The notes beneath the pieces were generated by a model that saw only the letters and a program-made list of their open reading frames with translations, had not been told where the DNA came from and made no database searches. Made by a program: the position numbers and the translations under genes. Shown here one piece after another: positions 47,173 to 58,340 of a stretch of DNA of 64,000 nt; the first letter of the stretch is position 1; every line of letters starts with the position of its first letter. This DNA is from Cupriavidus sp. D39 (GTDB lineage: Bacteria; Pseudomonadota; Gammaproteobacteria; Burkholderiales; Burkholderiaceae): NCBI RefSeq assembly GCF_026627925.1, contig NZ_JAPNLE010000009.1, positions 1,178,001 to 1,242,000 on the forward strand, in the 5' to 3' direction.

Positions 47173-48075
47173 ATGTCCACCTCCCTGCCCGTGACCGATG
47201 GCGCCGCCCCTAGCGCGGCGGTGCCGGAGGACGCCCCCTTCGTGCTGCCGCGCTGGCACTGGGCGCGCAAGCACCCCACGCTGATCGTCGGCGCGCTGTT
47301 GCTGGCCGCGATTGCCGTGCTCTCCATCGGCGCACCCTGGATCGCCACCTTCGACCCCCAGGGTATTGATCCGCTGGCACGCATGCAGCCGCCTTCGGCC
47401 GAGCACTGGTTCGGCACCGATGCGCTCGGCCGCGATGTGTTCAGCCGCGCGGTCTGGGGCGGGCGCGTCTCGATGGTCGTCGGCCTGTCGGTCGGCCTGC
47501 TCGCGACCGTGTTCGGCGTGCTGCTCGGCCTCGCCGCGGGCTTCGTGCGCTGGGCCGATTCCTTCGTGATGCGCGTGATGGACGGCTTGATGGCCATCCC
47601 CGGCATCCTGCTGGCGATCGCGCTGATGGCCGTCACGCAGGCCAGCCTGACCGCGGTGATCGTCGCCATCACCATCCCCGAAGTCCCGCGCGTGGTGCGG
47701 CTGGTGCGCTCGCTGGCGCTCGCGCTGCGCGAGCAGCTCTACGTCGAGGCGGCACATGCGGTGGGCACCCGCCTGCCGGTGATCCTGGCGCGCCATGTGG
47801 TACCCAATATGGTGGCGCCGCTAATCGTGCAAGCCACCTTCGTGGCCGCCGCCGCCGTGCTGACGGAAGCGGCGCTGTCCTTCCTCGGGGTAGGCGTCCC
47901 GGGGCAAACACCAAGCTGGGGCAACATGATGGCCGAGGGCCGCAACTTCGTGGCCGTGGCGTTCCACATCATCCTTTACCCCGGCATCCTGCTGGCCGCG
48001 ACGGTGCTGGCGATCAACCTGCTCGGCGACGGCTTGCGCGATGCGCTTGATCCGCGCCTGGCGCGGCAACTCTGA
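47173..48075 (+). CDS. Peptide-type ABC transporter permease (DppC-like)
   Basis: The 300-residue permease has a cytosolic N-terminal tail, then [64 protein letters not shown], the EAA loop [14 protein letters not shown] and [29 protein letters not shown], all typical of DppC. It completes the channel with the DppB-like protein encoded 41 nt upstream. Confidence 0.93.
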   Translation: MSTSLPVTDGAAPSAAVPEDAPFVLPRWHWARKHPTLIVGALLLAAIAVLSIGAPWIATFDPQGIDPLARMQPPSAEHWFGTDALGRDVFSRAVWGGRVSMVVGLSVGLLATVFGVLLGLAAGFVRWADSFVMRVMDGLMAIPGILLAIALMAVTQASLTAVIVAITIPEVPRVVRLVRSLALALREQLYVEAAHAVGTRLPVILARHVVPNMVAPLIVQATFVAAAAVLTEAALSFLGVGVPGQTPSWGNMMAEGRNFVAVAFHIILYPGILLAATVLAINLLGDGLRDALDPRLARQL

Positions 48076-48091
48076 ACCCGGGAGCCCATCA

Positions 48092-49137
<1,046 letters not shown>

Positions 49138-49141
<4 letters not shown>

Positions 49142-50130
49142 GCACCACCACCGCAACGCCATCGCCTCTCCTCAAGGTCGACCGGCTCAAGAAGCACTAC
49201 ATCGCGCCGCAGCGCTGGCTGGCGCCGCGCAAGCCGCCTATCCAGGCGGTGGACGGCGTCTCCTTCACCGTCGAGCGCGGCGAGACGCTCTCGCTGGTCG
49301 GCGAATCCGGCTGCGGCAAGACCACCACCGCCAAGTCGGTGCTGCGCCTGGTCGAGCCCACCTCCGGCTCGGTGCAGCTCGACGGCGAGGAACTGCTGGG
49401 CCTGCCCGCGAGCGCCATGCGGCTGCGCCGGCGCGATCTGCAGATCATCTTCCAGGACCCCTACGCTTCGCTAAGCCCGCGCGTGACGGCCGGCGAGATC
49501 GTCAGCGAGCCGCTGCGCAATTTCGGCATGCATTCGCGTGCCGAGCGCGCTGAACGCGTGCAGTGGCTGTTCAGCAAGGTCGGCTTGCGGCCCGAGGCGG
49601 TCAGGAAATTCCCGCACGAATTCTCGGGCGGCCAGCGGCAGCGGCTGGGCATCGCGCGCGCGCTCGCGCTCAACCCCAAGCTGATCGTCTGCGACGAACC
49701 GGTGTCGGCGCTCGACGTCTCGGTACAGGCGCAGGTGGTCAACCTGCTGATGGACCTGCAGGCCGAGTTCGGCATCGCCTACCTGTTCGTCGCGCACGAC
49801 CTGGCGGTGGTGCGCCACATCAGCCACCGGGTCGCCGTGATGTACCTGGGCCAGATCGTCGAGCTGGCCGAGCGCGACACCTTGTTCAGCGCGCCGCGCC
49901 ACCCGTACACGGAGATCCTGCTGTCCGCCGTGCCCGTGCCCAACCCGCGCACGCCGGCCCGGCGCCTGTTGTTGCAAGGCGATCCGCCCAGTCCGGCCAA
50001 CCCGCCGCCTGGCTGCCGCTTTCACACGCGCTGCCCGCTGGCGCAGGCCGTGTGCAAGGAACAGGCGCCCGCGCTCACCGAACGGCCTTCCACCACCGGC
50101 AGCCATCAGGTGGCCTGCCATTTCCGCTAA
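49138..50130 (+). CDS. Peptide-type ABC transporter ATP-binding protein (DppF-like)
   Basis: The 330-residue ATPase starts [19 protein letters not shown], with Walker A ([19 protein letters not shown]), [25 protein letters not shown], signature [16 protein letters not shown], Walker B ([23 protein letters not shown]) and a C-terminal [14 protein letters not shown] cluster. It forms the heterodimer with the DppD-like protein. The start overlaps the preceding stop by 4 nt, and the deacylase gene follows 31 nt later, all in one operon. Confidence 0.94.
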
Positions 50131-50161
50131 CCGACTCGTTCCATCCCAAGAAAGGAATCCG

Positions 50162-51622
50162 ATGTCCGACCCTACTTCCACGCACTACGACCTGCTCATC
50201 GTTGGCGGTACCGTGATCGACGGCAGCAAGGCACCCCGCTTTGGCGCCGATATCGGCGTGCGCGGCGGCCGCATCGCGGCGATCGGCAACCTGGCAGGCC
50301 ACACGGCCGACCGCACGCTCGACGCCGGGGACCGCATCGTCGCCCCGGGTTTCATCGATGCGCACACGCATGACGACCAAGCCGTGTTGTCGCAAGCCGC
50401 CATGCCCTTCAAGATCTCCCAGGGCGTGACCACCGTGATCGCCGGCAACTGCGGCGTCAGCGCCGCGCCCCTGCGCGCCGACATGGACCTGCCCATGCCG
50501 CTGAGCCTGATCGATTCGCCGGCCGAGGGCCGCTTCACCACCTTCGCGGCCTACCTGGATGCGCTGCGCGCCACGCCAAGCTCGGTCAACGTGGCAGCGA
50601 TGGTCGGCCATTCGACGCTGCGCGCGGTCACCATGGCGGCGCTCGACCGGCCAGCGAACGCCGACGAGATCGCTGCCATGCAGGCGCTGGTCGAAGAAGC
50701 CATGCAGGCCGGCGCCATCGGCCTGTCGACGGGCACCTTCTACCCGCCCGCCGCCAAGGCTACGACCGAGGAAATCATCGAGGTCTGCCGGCCGCTCAGC
50801 GCGCGCAAGGCGCTCTACGTCACGCATATGCGCGACGAGTCCGACCAAGTCATGCAATCGCTCGAAGAGACCTTCCGCATCGGCCGCGAGCTCGACGTGC
50901 CGGTGGTGGTGTCGCACCACAAGCTGCAGAACACGGCGAACTTCGGCAGGAGCCAGGTCACGCTGCCCTTCATCCGCGAGACCATGAAGCACCAGTGCGT
51001 CTCGCTCGACTGCTACCCGTACACGGCGGGTTCCACCATGATCCGCACGGACCGCGGCATGCTCGAAGGCCGGGTGCTGATCGCCACCAGCCAGCCGCAC
51101 CCCGAATGCGCGGGCCGCGATCTGGACGACATCGCCAGGGAATGGGGCGTGGCCAAGGACGAAGCCGCGCGCCGCCTGCAGCCGGGCAGCGCGGTCTACT
51201 TCCTGATGGACGAGAACGACGTGCAGCGCATCCTCGCCTTCGACGAAACCATGATCGGCTCCGATGGCATTCCCGTCGGCGAAAGCCCGCATCCGCGCCT
51301 GTGGGGCACCTTCCCCCGCGTACTGGGCCACTACTGTCGCGAGATCGGCCTGTTCCCGCTCGAGACGGCGGTCTGGAAGATGACCGGCCTGACGGCGCGC
51401 AACTTCAGCCTGCATCAACGCGGTACGCTCGAAGTGGGCCACCATGCCGACATCGTCATCTTCGATGCCGCAAACGTGCGCGATGCCGCCAGCTACGAAA
51501 CCCCCACCCGCCCGGCCGAAGGCATCGACACCGTGATCGTCAACGGTGCAGTGACGTGGCAGCACGGCGCGCACAGCGGGGCGCGCAACGGGCAGGTCAT
51601 CACCCGGCAAGCCACGCCATAA
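50162..51622 (+). CDS. N-acyl-D-amino-acid deacylase / D-aminoacylase
   Basis: The 486-residue amidohydrolase has H68-x-H70 in APGFIDAHTHDD, Cys97 in IAGNCGVS (a zinc ligand in D-aminoacylases), VVVSHHKLQN, and the late Asp in ETMIGSDGIPVGESPHPRLWGTFPRVLGHY, all diagnostic for this branch rather than for dihydroorotases. It removes the acyl group from N-acyl-D-amino acids, or may cleave dipeptides with D residues. It is the last gene of the plus-strand operon. The freed D-amino acid could feed the oxidase encoded at the operon start. Confidence 0.92.
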   Translation: MSDPTSTHYDLLIVGGTVIDGSKAPRFGADIGVRGGRIAAIGNLAGHTADRTLDAGDRIVAPGFIDAHTHDDQAVLSQAAMPFKISQGVTTVIAGNCGVSAAPLRADMDLPMPLSLIDSPAEGRFTTFAAYLDALRATPSSVNVAAMVGHSTLRAVTMAALDRPANADEIAAMQALVEEAMQAGAIGLSTGTFYPPAAKATTEEIIEVCRPLSARKALYVTHMRDESDQVMQSLEETFRIGRELDVPVVVSHHKLQNTANFGRSQVTLPFIRETMKHQCVSLDCYPYTAGSTMIRTDRGMLEGRVLIATSQPHPECAGRDLDDIAREWGVAKDEAARRLQPGSAVYFLMDENDVQRILAFDETMIGSDGIPVGESPHPRLWGTFPRVLGHYCREIGLFPLETAVWKMTGLTARNFSLHQRGTLEVGHHADIVIFDAANVRDAASYETPTRPAEGIDTVIVNGAVTWQHGAHSGARNGQVITRQATP

Positions 51623-51639
51623 GGCGCAAAGCGCGATAC

Positions 51640-52059
51640 TTACGCTTGCTTGCGGACCGCCGCCACCGCCTTGATCTCGATCACGAGCTCCGGGCGGGCA
51701 AGCGCGGCCACGCCCAGGATCGTCCACGCGGGAAAGTCCGATTTGATGAACCGTTCCTTCACGGCGCGGAAATCGGCAAGCTGTTCGCCCAGATTCACGT
51801 GGTACGACACCAGTTCCACCAGGTCGGTAAAGTCGAGCCCGAGATGCCCGAGAATGGCTTCCAGGCGCCCGAATGCCAGTTCGATCTGCTCCTTGGGCGT
51901 TTCCGCAATGGAGCCATCGGCGCGCATGCCGACCTGACCGGCGATGAACGCCAGCCCGTTCGCGGTGACCGCCGGGGCGTACTGGAAGAGGTCGAATACC
52001 CGGTTGCTGCCGAAAGCAGGCTCATTCCCGGGAAGACGAAGACGCTCAATATGACTCAT
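51640..52059 (-). CDS. RidA/YjgF family enamine/imine deaminase
   Basis: The 139-residue protein has the Rid fold: SNRVFDLFQYAPAVTANGLAFIAGQVGMRADGSIAETPKEQIELAFGRLEAILGHLGLDFTDLVELVSYHV, ending FPAWTILGVAALARPELVIEIKAVA. RidA enzymes hydrolyse reactive imines from PLP or flavin enzymes to keto acids and ammonia. A role beside the amine oxidase of this island is a natural fit. The substrate Arg found near the C-terminus of RidA is replaced here by the sequence around ALARPELVIEIKAVA, so subclass is uncertain. It is convergent with the deacylase gene, 17 nt away. Confidence 0.9.
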   Translation of the reverse strand: MSHIERLRLPGNEPAFGSNRVFDLFQYAPAVTANGLAFIAGQVGMRADGSIAETPKEQIELAFGRLEAILGHLGLDFTDLVELVSYHVNLGEQLADFRAVKERFIKSDFPAWTILGVAALARPELVIEIKAVAAVRKQA

Positions 52060-52071
52060 TGCCCATCCTTG

Positions 52072-52085
52072 ACAACAGTTGTTGT
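52072..52085. promoter_or_regulatory. Near-perfect dyad ACAACAGTTGTTGT upstream of the RidA gene
   Basis: The 14-nt sequence matches its own complement at 6 of 7 base pairs and lies 13 nt before the RidA start. It could be an operator overlapping the promoter or leader. The protein that binds is unknown. Confidence 0.45.
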
Positions 52086-52323
52086 AGTTTAGCTACGCAC
52101 ATGCCGATTGGCGCGCCTGGCTGCTGCGGACCCATTATGCCCACGGCACGCAGCAGCGTTGATGCGTTGGCGCTGCCACGTAGCCGACACCACTTGTTGC
52201 CCTGCCATCACCCACAGGCCGACTTGTCAACCCGCCCGAATATCCAGCCAACGCCCTCGGGCATTCGTCCCAAGGCGCGGCTGCACGGCTACAATGGCCC
52301 GCCACTCGCTTGCCGTTCACACC

Positions 52324-52617
52324 ATGTCCACAACGTACACGCTTGTCGGAATCGCGCGCGCCAAGGCTCACCGCCGTGAGGTCCTGGTCGCCAAGCTGGC
52401 CGCGCTGCGCCTGCGCGGCGCCATGGAACCCGGCTGCCTGCGCTACCACGTGGGGGAAGACGCCGAGGATGCCGAGGTGTTCGTGCTCTACATGGAATGG
52501 AATTCCAGGCACGCGCTTGAATCGCACCTCAACAGCGAGTATGTGCGTGACTTTCACGCCACCCGGCAGGAGTTCCTGGAGGGGGATATCAATTTCCGGT
52601 GGTTGAACGCTGCCTGA
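52324..52617 (+). CDS. ABM-domain putative quinol monooxygenase
   Basis: The 97-residue ferredoxin-like protein starts TYTLVGIARAKAHRREVLVAKLAALRLRGAMEPGCLRYHVGEDAEDAEVFVLYMEWNSRHALESHLNSEYVRDF. This is the antibiotic biosynthesis monooxygenase (YgiN) pattern, with the conserved PGCLRY and the alternating WxSxxALExH block. Such small dimers act on quinols or related molecules without cofactors, or have sensing roles. The ATG at 52324 is chosen because the upstream frame is not family-like. Function otherwise unknown. Confidence 0.87.
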   Translation: MSTTYTLVGIARAKAHRREVLVAKLAALRLRGAMEPGCLRYHVGEDAEDAEVFVLYMEWNSRHALESHLNSEYVRDFHATRQEFLEGDINFRWLNAA

Positions 52618-52782
52618 CGGCCGCCCCGGCCGTGGTCAAGAAGTACGTCAAAATACGCTTTTACAGCGAAAGCCGAGCCTTTCCCGACTCAGGGCTCCCA
52701 CCCGCTTGTCATTCCCCCAACACCGATCTATCACTTTGAGTGACGCTCCAGCGGATACGGGGCGCAACACCCGGAGTGCATC

Positions 52783-53793
52783 ATGGACGTCAAGGATGGT
52801 TTCGTCGGCACCATCGGCCATACGCCGCTGGTCCGGCTGGCAGGCCTGAGTGAGGAGACCGGTTGCGAAATCCTCGGTAAGGCCGAGTTCCTGAATCCGG
52901 GCGGCTCGGTCAAGGACCGGGCGGCGCTCTACATCATCCGCGACGCCGAGCGGCGCGGCGTGCTCAAGCCTGGCGGGACCGTAGTGGAAGGCACCGCCGG
53001 CAATACCGGCATCGGCCTGGCGCATATCTGCGCCGCGCGCGGCTACCGCTGCATCGTGGTCATCCCCGACACCCAGTCACCGGAGAAAATGGAACGCCTG
53101 CGCCTGCTCGGCGCCGAGGTGCGCCCGGTACCGGCCGCACCCTACGCCGACCCCAACAACTACCAGAAAGTGGCCGGGCGCCTGGCCGAGGAGACGGAAA
53201 ACGCCATCTGGGCCAACCAGTTCGATAATCTCGCCAACCGCCAGGCCCATTACGAAACCACCGGCCCGGAGATCTGGCATGACACCGCCGGCAAGGTCGA
53301 CGCCTTCGTCTGCGCCACCGGCACGGGCGGCACGCTGGCGGGCGTCGCGCGCTTCCTGAAAGAGAAAGAGCGCAACCCGCCTGTGCGCATCGTGCTGGCT
53401 GACCCGCATGGCAGCGGGCTGTATCACTTCGTCAAGCACCGCGCGATCAAGGTAGAGGGCAACTCCATCACCGAGGGCATCGGCTCGAGCCGCGTCACGG
53501 CCAACCTGGCGGACACGCCGATCGACGATGCGGTGCAGATCGACGACCAGGCCTGCGTCGACATGGTTTACCGGCTGCTGCGCGAGGAAGGCTTATGGGT
53601 GGGCGGCTCGTCCGGCATCAACGTGGCGGCGGCGGCATGGCTCGCACGCGAGATGGGGCCGGGCCACACGATCGTCACCCTGCTGAGCGACCGCGGCGAC
53701 CTGTATGCCGGGCGCCTGTTCAATTCGGCCTGGCTGGCGGCCAAGGGCCTGACGCCGCATGTGCCGGTACCTGGTGGGGTGGCACGGCAATGA
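52783..53793 (+). CDS. cysK: Cysteine synthase A (O-acetylserine sulfhydrylase family)
   Basis: The 336-residue PLP enzyme has Lys44 in LNPGGSVKDRAALYII, TAGNTGIGLAHICAARGY (substrate loop), GTGGTLAGVARFLKEK (phosphate loop) and a C-terminal SSGINVAAAAWLAREM. It makes cysteine from O-acetylserine and sulfide. It is somewhat longer than CysK of E. coli, and the sequence HYETTGPEIW is typical for this family. A CysM or cystathionine beta-synthase-like role cannot be excluded. It ends 6 nt from the convergent prpR gene. Confidence 0.9.
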   Translation: MDVKDGFVGTIGHTPLVRLAGLSEETGCEILGKAEFLNPGGSVKDRAALYIIRDAERRGVLKPGGTVVEGTAGNTGIGLAHICAARGYRCIVVIPDTQSPEKMERLRLLGAEVRPVPAAPYADPNNYQKVAGRLAEETENAIWANQFDNLANRQAHYETTGPEIWHDTAGKVDAFVCATGTGGTLAGVARFLKEKERNPPVRIVLADPHGSGLYHFVKHRAIKVEGNSITEGIGSSRVTANLADTPIDDAVQIDDQACVDMVYRLLREEGLWVGGSSGINVAAAAWLAREMGPGHTIVTLLSDRGDLYAGRLFNSAWLAAKGLTPHVPVPGGVARQ

Positions 53794-53799
53794 GACTGG

Positions 53800-55815
53800 C
53801 TACGTAGCCTCTTTCAAGCGCCGCCACAAGGTGGTGGCGCTGATGCCCAACTGGTGACAGGCGGCGGCGCGGTTGCCGCCGCATTCCGCCAGCACGCGGC
53901 GGATATGCTCAGCCTGGCTGGCGCGTGCCACGCCCGCGAGCGAGCCGGCGTCTGTCGCGTCGCCGTCGCCACTCCCCGCCGCTTTGCGCACGCCGCCAGC
54001 CGATGGCGCAGGATCGCCCTGCGCCTGCGTGCCAAACAACTCTGGCGCTGCCGCATGCAATTCCTCGAGCAGGTCCGCCGGCGCCAGCTTGCGCCCTGCC
54101 ACCAGCACCGCGATGCGCTCCGTCACATTTTCCAGTTCGCGGATATTGCCCGGCCACGCATAGCCCGACAGCCTTGCCCGCACCGCCTGCGGCAGCGGCT
54201 GCGGCACCGGCGTGCCCAGACGCTCCTGGGCACGCCGGTACAGCAGTTCGGCCAGTTCCGGCAGGTCGCCGGCGCGCTCCCGCAGCGGCGGCATCTCGAT
54301 GCGCAGGATATTGAGGCGGTAATAGAGATCCTGGCGGAAGCTGCCCTGCCGCACGAGTTCACCGAGGTTGCGGTGCGTTGCGGCAATGACGCGGACGTTG
54401 ACGGGGACGGCGTCCAGCCCACCAATCGGCAACACCTGCTTTTCCTGCAGCACGCGCAGCAAGCGCGTCTGCAACGCGGGCGGCATGTCGCCCACCTCAT
54501 CAAGGAACAGCGTGCCGTTGTGGGCGGACTCGAACAGGCCGGCCTTGCCGCCGCGGCGCGCACCGGTAAAGGCGCCCTCTTCGTAGCCGAACAGCTCGCT
54601 TTCCAGCAGGGTCTCCGGGAACGCCGCGCAATTGACCGCCACGAACGGGAATACGCGGCGCGGGCTGGCGTCGTGCATGCCCTGGGCCAGCACCTCCTTG
54701 CCGGTGCCGCTTTCGCCGCCCACCAGCACGGTGGAATCCACCGCCGCGTAGCGCCGCGCCAGTTCGCGCAGGTGATGCATCGCAGGTGAGGCGCCGGCGA
54801 GGTCGTCCAGGCTGTAGCGCACGCCGGCCGGCCGCGCGCGGCTGCGCGAGCGCAGGTTGCGGTCGACCCGATGGATGGCATTGGCATCCTGCAGCGTCAG
54901 CACGGCGCCGGTGGCGCCGCTCTCGGTGACGATGGGGATGCGGTTGACCACCACCATCTTGTCGCCAAGCTTGTGAATGGCTTCGAGTTCCTTGCTGCCG
55001 CTCTGCATCACGCCATCGAGCGACAGCGCGGGGGCCAGCGCTTGCAGCTTGCGGCCCAGCGCGGCGGCCGGCGCCGTGCCAAGAAAACGCTCCATGGCGG
55101 GGTTGTAGGTCTGGATGCGCCCTTCCGCGTCGACCGCGGCCACGCCTTCGTTCAGGTGCGCCAGGATGGTGTTGACGTAGTCGCGCCGGCCGGACTCGAT
55201 GCGACGCAGCCGCGCGGCTTCAATCACGTCCTCCAGCGCGCCGCGCACGGAATTGCCGGAATACAGGAACACGCCGATCAAGCCGATCTTGTCGGCCAGG
55301 TCGGTCACCAGGCCGGGCCCGACCACCACCTGCACGCCCTCCTGCTTGAGCGCCTTGACGCGGGCCGCGGCGTCATCCTCGGTCAGGTAGGTGTAGGCCG
55401 GGATGGACAGCGAAAACGTCCGGACGAATTCGTCCACCTCGGGATAGGTGGCAGCATGGGTCACCAGCGCCACCCGGGGCGAGATGCGCCGCGCCGTTGC
55501 CAGCGCGCTCATCACATCGAACCCCGTCACCTTGACCAGCACCACGGGCACGTCCACGTGCTGGCGCAGGTAGGCGCCGTTTGAGCCACCCGCCACCACG
55601 GCATCGAGCCTGCCCTCGCGCGCTTCGCGGGCGACGGCGCTCGCAGCGGCCGCGTAGCCTTTGCCCACGATGCGGAACTCGGCCTGCGCGGCGTAGGCCG
55701 GGATCAGGTCGGCAAAGGCGCGAGACAGGCGGCTGATGCCAATGGCCCAGATCCGCGGGCGGGCCGGCGTGGCGGTGGCGGAAGGGGTGATGGGCGGGAG
55801 GATGCCGGATTGCAT
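53800..55815 (-). CDS. prpR: Propionate catabolism sigma-54-dependent activator PrpR
   Basis: The 671-residue protein has an N-terminal PrpR_N sensor (PARPRIWAIGISRLSRAFADLIPAYAAQAEFRIVGKGY), a PAS-like linker, and the AAA+ sigma-54 activator domain: Walker A GESGTGKE, the sigma-54 contact loop GAFTGA, and Walker B TLFLDEVGDM. A C-terminal Fis-type HTH (GNRAAACHQLGISATTLWRRLK) follows. It senses 2-methylcitrate in known systems and opens the divergent prpB promoter, which here has a perfect sigma-54 site. The ATG at 55815 was chosen; an upstream start at 55890 would add a non-conserved stretch over the palindrome. Confidence 0.95.
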   Translation of the reverse strand: MQSGILPPITPSATATPARPRIWAIGISRLSRAFADLIPAYAAQAEFRIVGKGYAAAASAVAREAREGRLDAVVAGGSNGAYLRQHVDVPVVLVKVTGFDVMSALATARRISPRVALVTHAATYPEVDEFVRTFSLSIPAYTYLTEDDAAARVKALKQEGVQVVVGPGLVTDLADKIGLIGVFLYSGNSVRGALEDVIEAARLRRIESGRRDYVNTILAHLNEGVAAVDAEGRIQTYNPAMERFLGTAPAAALGRKLQALAPALSLDGVMQSGSKELEAIHKLGDKMVVVNRIPIVTESGATGAVLTLQDANAIHRVDRNLRSRSRARPAGVRYSLDDLAGASPAMHHLRELARRYAAVDSTVLVGGESGTGKEVLAQGMHDASPRRVFPFVAVNCAAFPETLLESELFGYEEGAFTGARRGGKAGLFESAHNGTLFLDEVGDMPPALQTRLLRVLQEKQVLPIGGLDAVPVNVRVIAATHRNLGELVRQGSFRQDLYYRLNILRIEMPPLRERAGDLPELAELLYRRAQERLGTPVPQPLPQAVRARLSGYAWPGNIRELENVTERIAVLVAGRKLAPADLLEELHAAAPELFGTQAQGDPAPSAGGVRKAAGSGDGDATDAGSLAGVARASQAEHIRRVLAECGGNRAAACHQLGISATTLWRRLKEAT

Positions 55816-55883
55816 GGAGACGGAAAACGCTGCAGATACGCCGGAAGGCGCTAACCTGGAGATTGTGCGCCAATGCGGATTGC

Positions 55884-55899
55884 ATTTCAATATTGAAAT
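55884..55899. promoter_or_regulatory. Perfect 16-nt palindrome, PrpR upstream activator site candidate
   Basis: ATTTCAATATTGAAAT is fully symmetrical. A further half site, TTTGAAAT, lies about 20 nt away at 55914-55921. It lies about 160 nt upstream of the sigma-54 promoter, the usual distance for an enhancer-type site, and overlaps the region in front of prpR, so it could also serve self-control. Confidence 0.72.
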
Positions 55900-56053
55900 A
55901 CAATGCTTTCACATTTGAAATTCATCACATACCCGGGATGCAACGCAGCGCCAGGCACGAAGCCGCAGGAACCGCCGCCAGCCCAAGCCTGGCAAGGGCA
56001 CCTGCCCGACGCGCCCCATCCTCCGCGCGGCCCGATGCACGGCCAAAACAGGC

Positions 56054-56068
56054 TGGCACACCCCTTGC
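56054..56068 (+). promoter_or_regulatory. Sigma-54 (RpoN) promoter of prpB
   Basis: TGGCACACCCCTTGC matches the -24/-12 consensus (TGGCAC-N5-TTGC) exactly, with GG and GC 10 nt apart. It is 28 nt before the prpB start and fits PrpR control. Confidence 0.92.
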
Positions 56069-56095
56069 GGTTATCAGCCGTCCACTCCTAAAGCG

Positions 56096-57010
56096 ATGAT
56101 CATGACCTTCTCCACTTCCGACCTCGCCCGCTCCGCCGGCGCCCGCTTTCGCCAGGCCCTGGCCGACGAGCATCCCCTGCAGGTCGTCGGCACGATCAAT
56201 GCCAACCATGCCCTGCTGGCCAAGCGCGCGGGCTACCGCGCGATCTACCTGTCGGGTGGCGGCGTGGCCGCGGGCTCACTCGGCCTGCCTGACCTGGGCA
56301 TCTCCAACCTGGACGACGTGCTGACCGACATCCGCCGCATCACCGACGTGTGCGACGTGCCGCTGCTGGTCGACGTCGACACCGGCTTCGGCGCCTCGGC
56401 CTTCAACGTGGCGCGCACCACCAAGTCGCTGATCAAGTTCGGCGCCGGTGCGATGCACATCGAAGACCAGGTCGGCGCCAAGCGCTGCGGCCACCGCCCG
56501 GGCAAGGAGATCGTCTCGCAAGGCGAAATGGTCGACCGTATCAAGGCAGCGGTCGATGCCCGCACCGATGAGAACTTCGTCATCATGGCCCGCACCGACG
56601 CGCTGGCCGTAGAAGGCCTGGACAAGGCCATCGAACGCGCCGTGGCCTGCGTGGAAGCCGGCGCCGACGCCATCTTCCCGGAAGCCATGACCGACCTGGC
56701 CATGTACCGCAAGTTCGTCGACGCCGTGAAGGTGCCGGTGCTGGCAAACATCACCGAATTCGGCGCTACGCCGCTGTTCACCACCGAGGAACTGGGTGGT
56801 GCCGGCGTGTCGATGGTCCTCTACCCGCTGTCCGCCTTCCGCGCCATGAACAAGGCTGCCGAAAACGTGTACGCTGCCATCCGCCGCGACGGCACGCAGC
56901 AGAACGTGGTCGACACCATGCAGACGCGCGCCGAACTGTACGAGAGCATCGGCTATCACGCGTACGAACAAAAACTGGATGCCCTGTTCGCCCAGGGCAA
57001 GGCCAAGTAA
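56096..57010 (+). CDS. prpB: 2-methylisocitrate lyase
   Basis: The 304-residue enzyme has the isocitrate-lyase-superfamily fold with the active-site motif KRCGH (residues 129-133, Cys131 catalytic), LVDVDTGFG (Mg2+ region) and [21 protein letters not shown]. It cleaves 2-methylisocitrate to pyruvate and succinate, the last step of the methylcitrate cycle. ATG codons at 56096 and 56102 are both possible. The gene is first in the prpBC-acnD-prpF run. Confidence 0.96.
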   Translation: MIMTFSTSDLARSAGARFRQALADEHPLQVVGTINANHALLAKRAGYRAIYLSGGGVAAGSLGLPDLGISNLDDVLTDIRRITDVCDVPLLVDVDTGFGASAFNVARTTKSLIKFGAGAMHIEDQVGAKRCGHRPGKEIVSQGEMVDRIKAAVDARTDENFVIMARTDALAVEGLDKAIERAVACVEAGADAIFPEAMTDLAMYRKFVDAVKVPVLANITEFGATPLFTTEELGGAGVSMVLYPLSAFRAMNKAAENVYAAIRRDGTQQNVVDTMQTRAELYESIGYHAYEQKLDALFAQGKAK

Positions 57011-57067
57011 GCACACCAGCAGCACACGAACAGCACACGAGCACAGCAACCCCAAGGAGACTCCCCC

Positions 57068-58225
57068 ATGTCCGAAGCGCAACCGCTAGCCGCCCCGAAG
57101 CCGAAGAAGTCCGTCGCCCTGTCTGGCGTTACCGCCGGCAATACCGCGCTGTGCACGGTCGGCCGCACCGGTAACGACCTGCACTACCGCGGCTACGACA
57201 TCCTCGACATCGCCGAGACCTGCGAATTCGAGGAAATTGCCCACCTGCTGGTGCACGGCAAGCTTCCCACCCGCGCCGAACTGGCCGCCTACAAGGCCAA
57301 GCTCAAGGCCCTGCGCGGCCTGCCCGCCAACGTCAAGGCCGCCCTCGAATGGGTGCCCGCCAGCGCCCACCCGATGGACGTGATGCGCACCGGCGTGTCC
57401 GTGCTCGGCACCGTGCTGCCGGAAAAGGACGACCACAACACCCCCGGTGCGCGCGACATCGCCGACCGCCTGATGGCCAGCCTGGGCTCGATGCTGCTGT
57501 ACTGGTATCACTACAGCCACAATGGCCGCCGCATCGAGGTGGAGACCGACGACGACACCATCGGCGCGCACTTCCTGCACCTGCTGCACGGCCAGAAGCC
57601 CTCGGCGCTGTGGGAACGCGCCATGCAGACCTCGCTCAACCTGTACGCCGAGCACGAGTTCAACGCCTCCACCTTCGCCGGGCGCGTGATCGCCGGCACG
57701 GGCTCGGACATGTACTCGTCGATCTGCGGCGCCATCGGCGCGCTGCGCGGCCCCAAGCACGGCGGCGCCAACGAAGTGGCGTTCGAGATCCAGAAGCGCT
57801 ACGACAGCCCGGACGAGGCGCACATCGACATCTCGCGCCGCGTGGAAAACAAGGAAGTGGTGATCGGTTTCGGCCACCCGGTGTACACGGTTTCCGACCC
57901 GCGCAACCAGGTGATCAAGGAAGTGGCGCGCCGCCTGTCCAAGGATACCGGCTCGATGAAGATGTTCGACATTGCCGATCGCATTGAAGCCACCATGCAG
58001 GATGGCAAGAAGATGTTCGCCAACCTCGACTGGTTCAGCGCGGTGAGCTATCACATGATGGGCGTGCCGACCGTCATGTTCACCCCGCTGTTCGTGATCT
58101 CGCGCACCTCGGGCTGGGCAGCGCACATCATCGAGCAACGCATCGACAACAAGATCATCCGCCCCAGCGCCAACTACACGGGTCCGGAGAACCTGAAGTT
58201 CGTGCCGATCAAGGATCGCAAGTAA
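57068..58225 (+). CDS. prpC: 2-methylcitrate synthase
   Basis: The 385-residue citrate-synthase-family protein has the catalytic His segments GPKHGGAN and [13 protein letters not shown] and the Asp region near MFDIADR. The start [31 protein letters not shown] is typical of PrpC, not of GltA. It condenses propionyl-CoA with oxaloacetate. AAGGAGACTCCCCC precedes the ATG. It follows prpB by 57 nt. Confidence 0.96.
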   Translation: MSEAQPLAAPKPKKSVALSGVTAGNTALCTVGRTGNDLHYRGYDILDIAETCEFEEIAHLLVHGKLPTRAELAAYKAKLKALRGLPANVKAALEWVPASAHPMDVMRTGVSVLGTVLPEKDDHNTPGARDIADRLMASLGSMLLYWYHYSHNGRRIEVETDDDTIGAHFLHLLHGQKPSALWERAMQTSLNLYAEHEFNASTFAGRVIAGTGSDMYSSICGAIGALRGPKHGGANEVAFEIQKRYDSPDEAHIDISRRVENKEVVIGFGHPVYTVSDPRNQVIKEVARRLSKDTGSMKMFDIADRIEATMQDGKKMFANLDWFSAVSYHMMGVPTVMFTPLFVISRTSGWAAHIIEQRIDNKIIRPSANYTGPENLKFVPIKDRK

Positions 58226-58245
58226 TCTAGCCATCTAGCCGGATG

Positions 58246-58282
58246 CCGGTTTGCTCCCCTGCATCGCCCGTGGGAGAGGGGT
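58246..58282. repeat. Half copy of the hairpin repeat element between prpC and acnD
   Basis: GGTTTGCTCCCCT, then CGCCCGTGGGAGAGGGG, matches one end of the 216-nt element but with a degenerate hairpin. It lies in the 115-nt gap between prpC and acnD, thus inside the operon. Confidence 0.55.
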
Positions 58283-58340
58283 AGCTGGTCGCAAGGTGCG
58301 GCCACTACCCCTGATCGTTACTTTATTTCTTCCCTACAAA

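Noticed and set aside
53798-53809. GGCTACGTAGCC palindrome between cysK and prpR as a terminator
   Set aside because: It has no loop or U tract and overlaps the prpR stop codon; a 12-nt palindrome of this kind is expected by chance.
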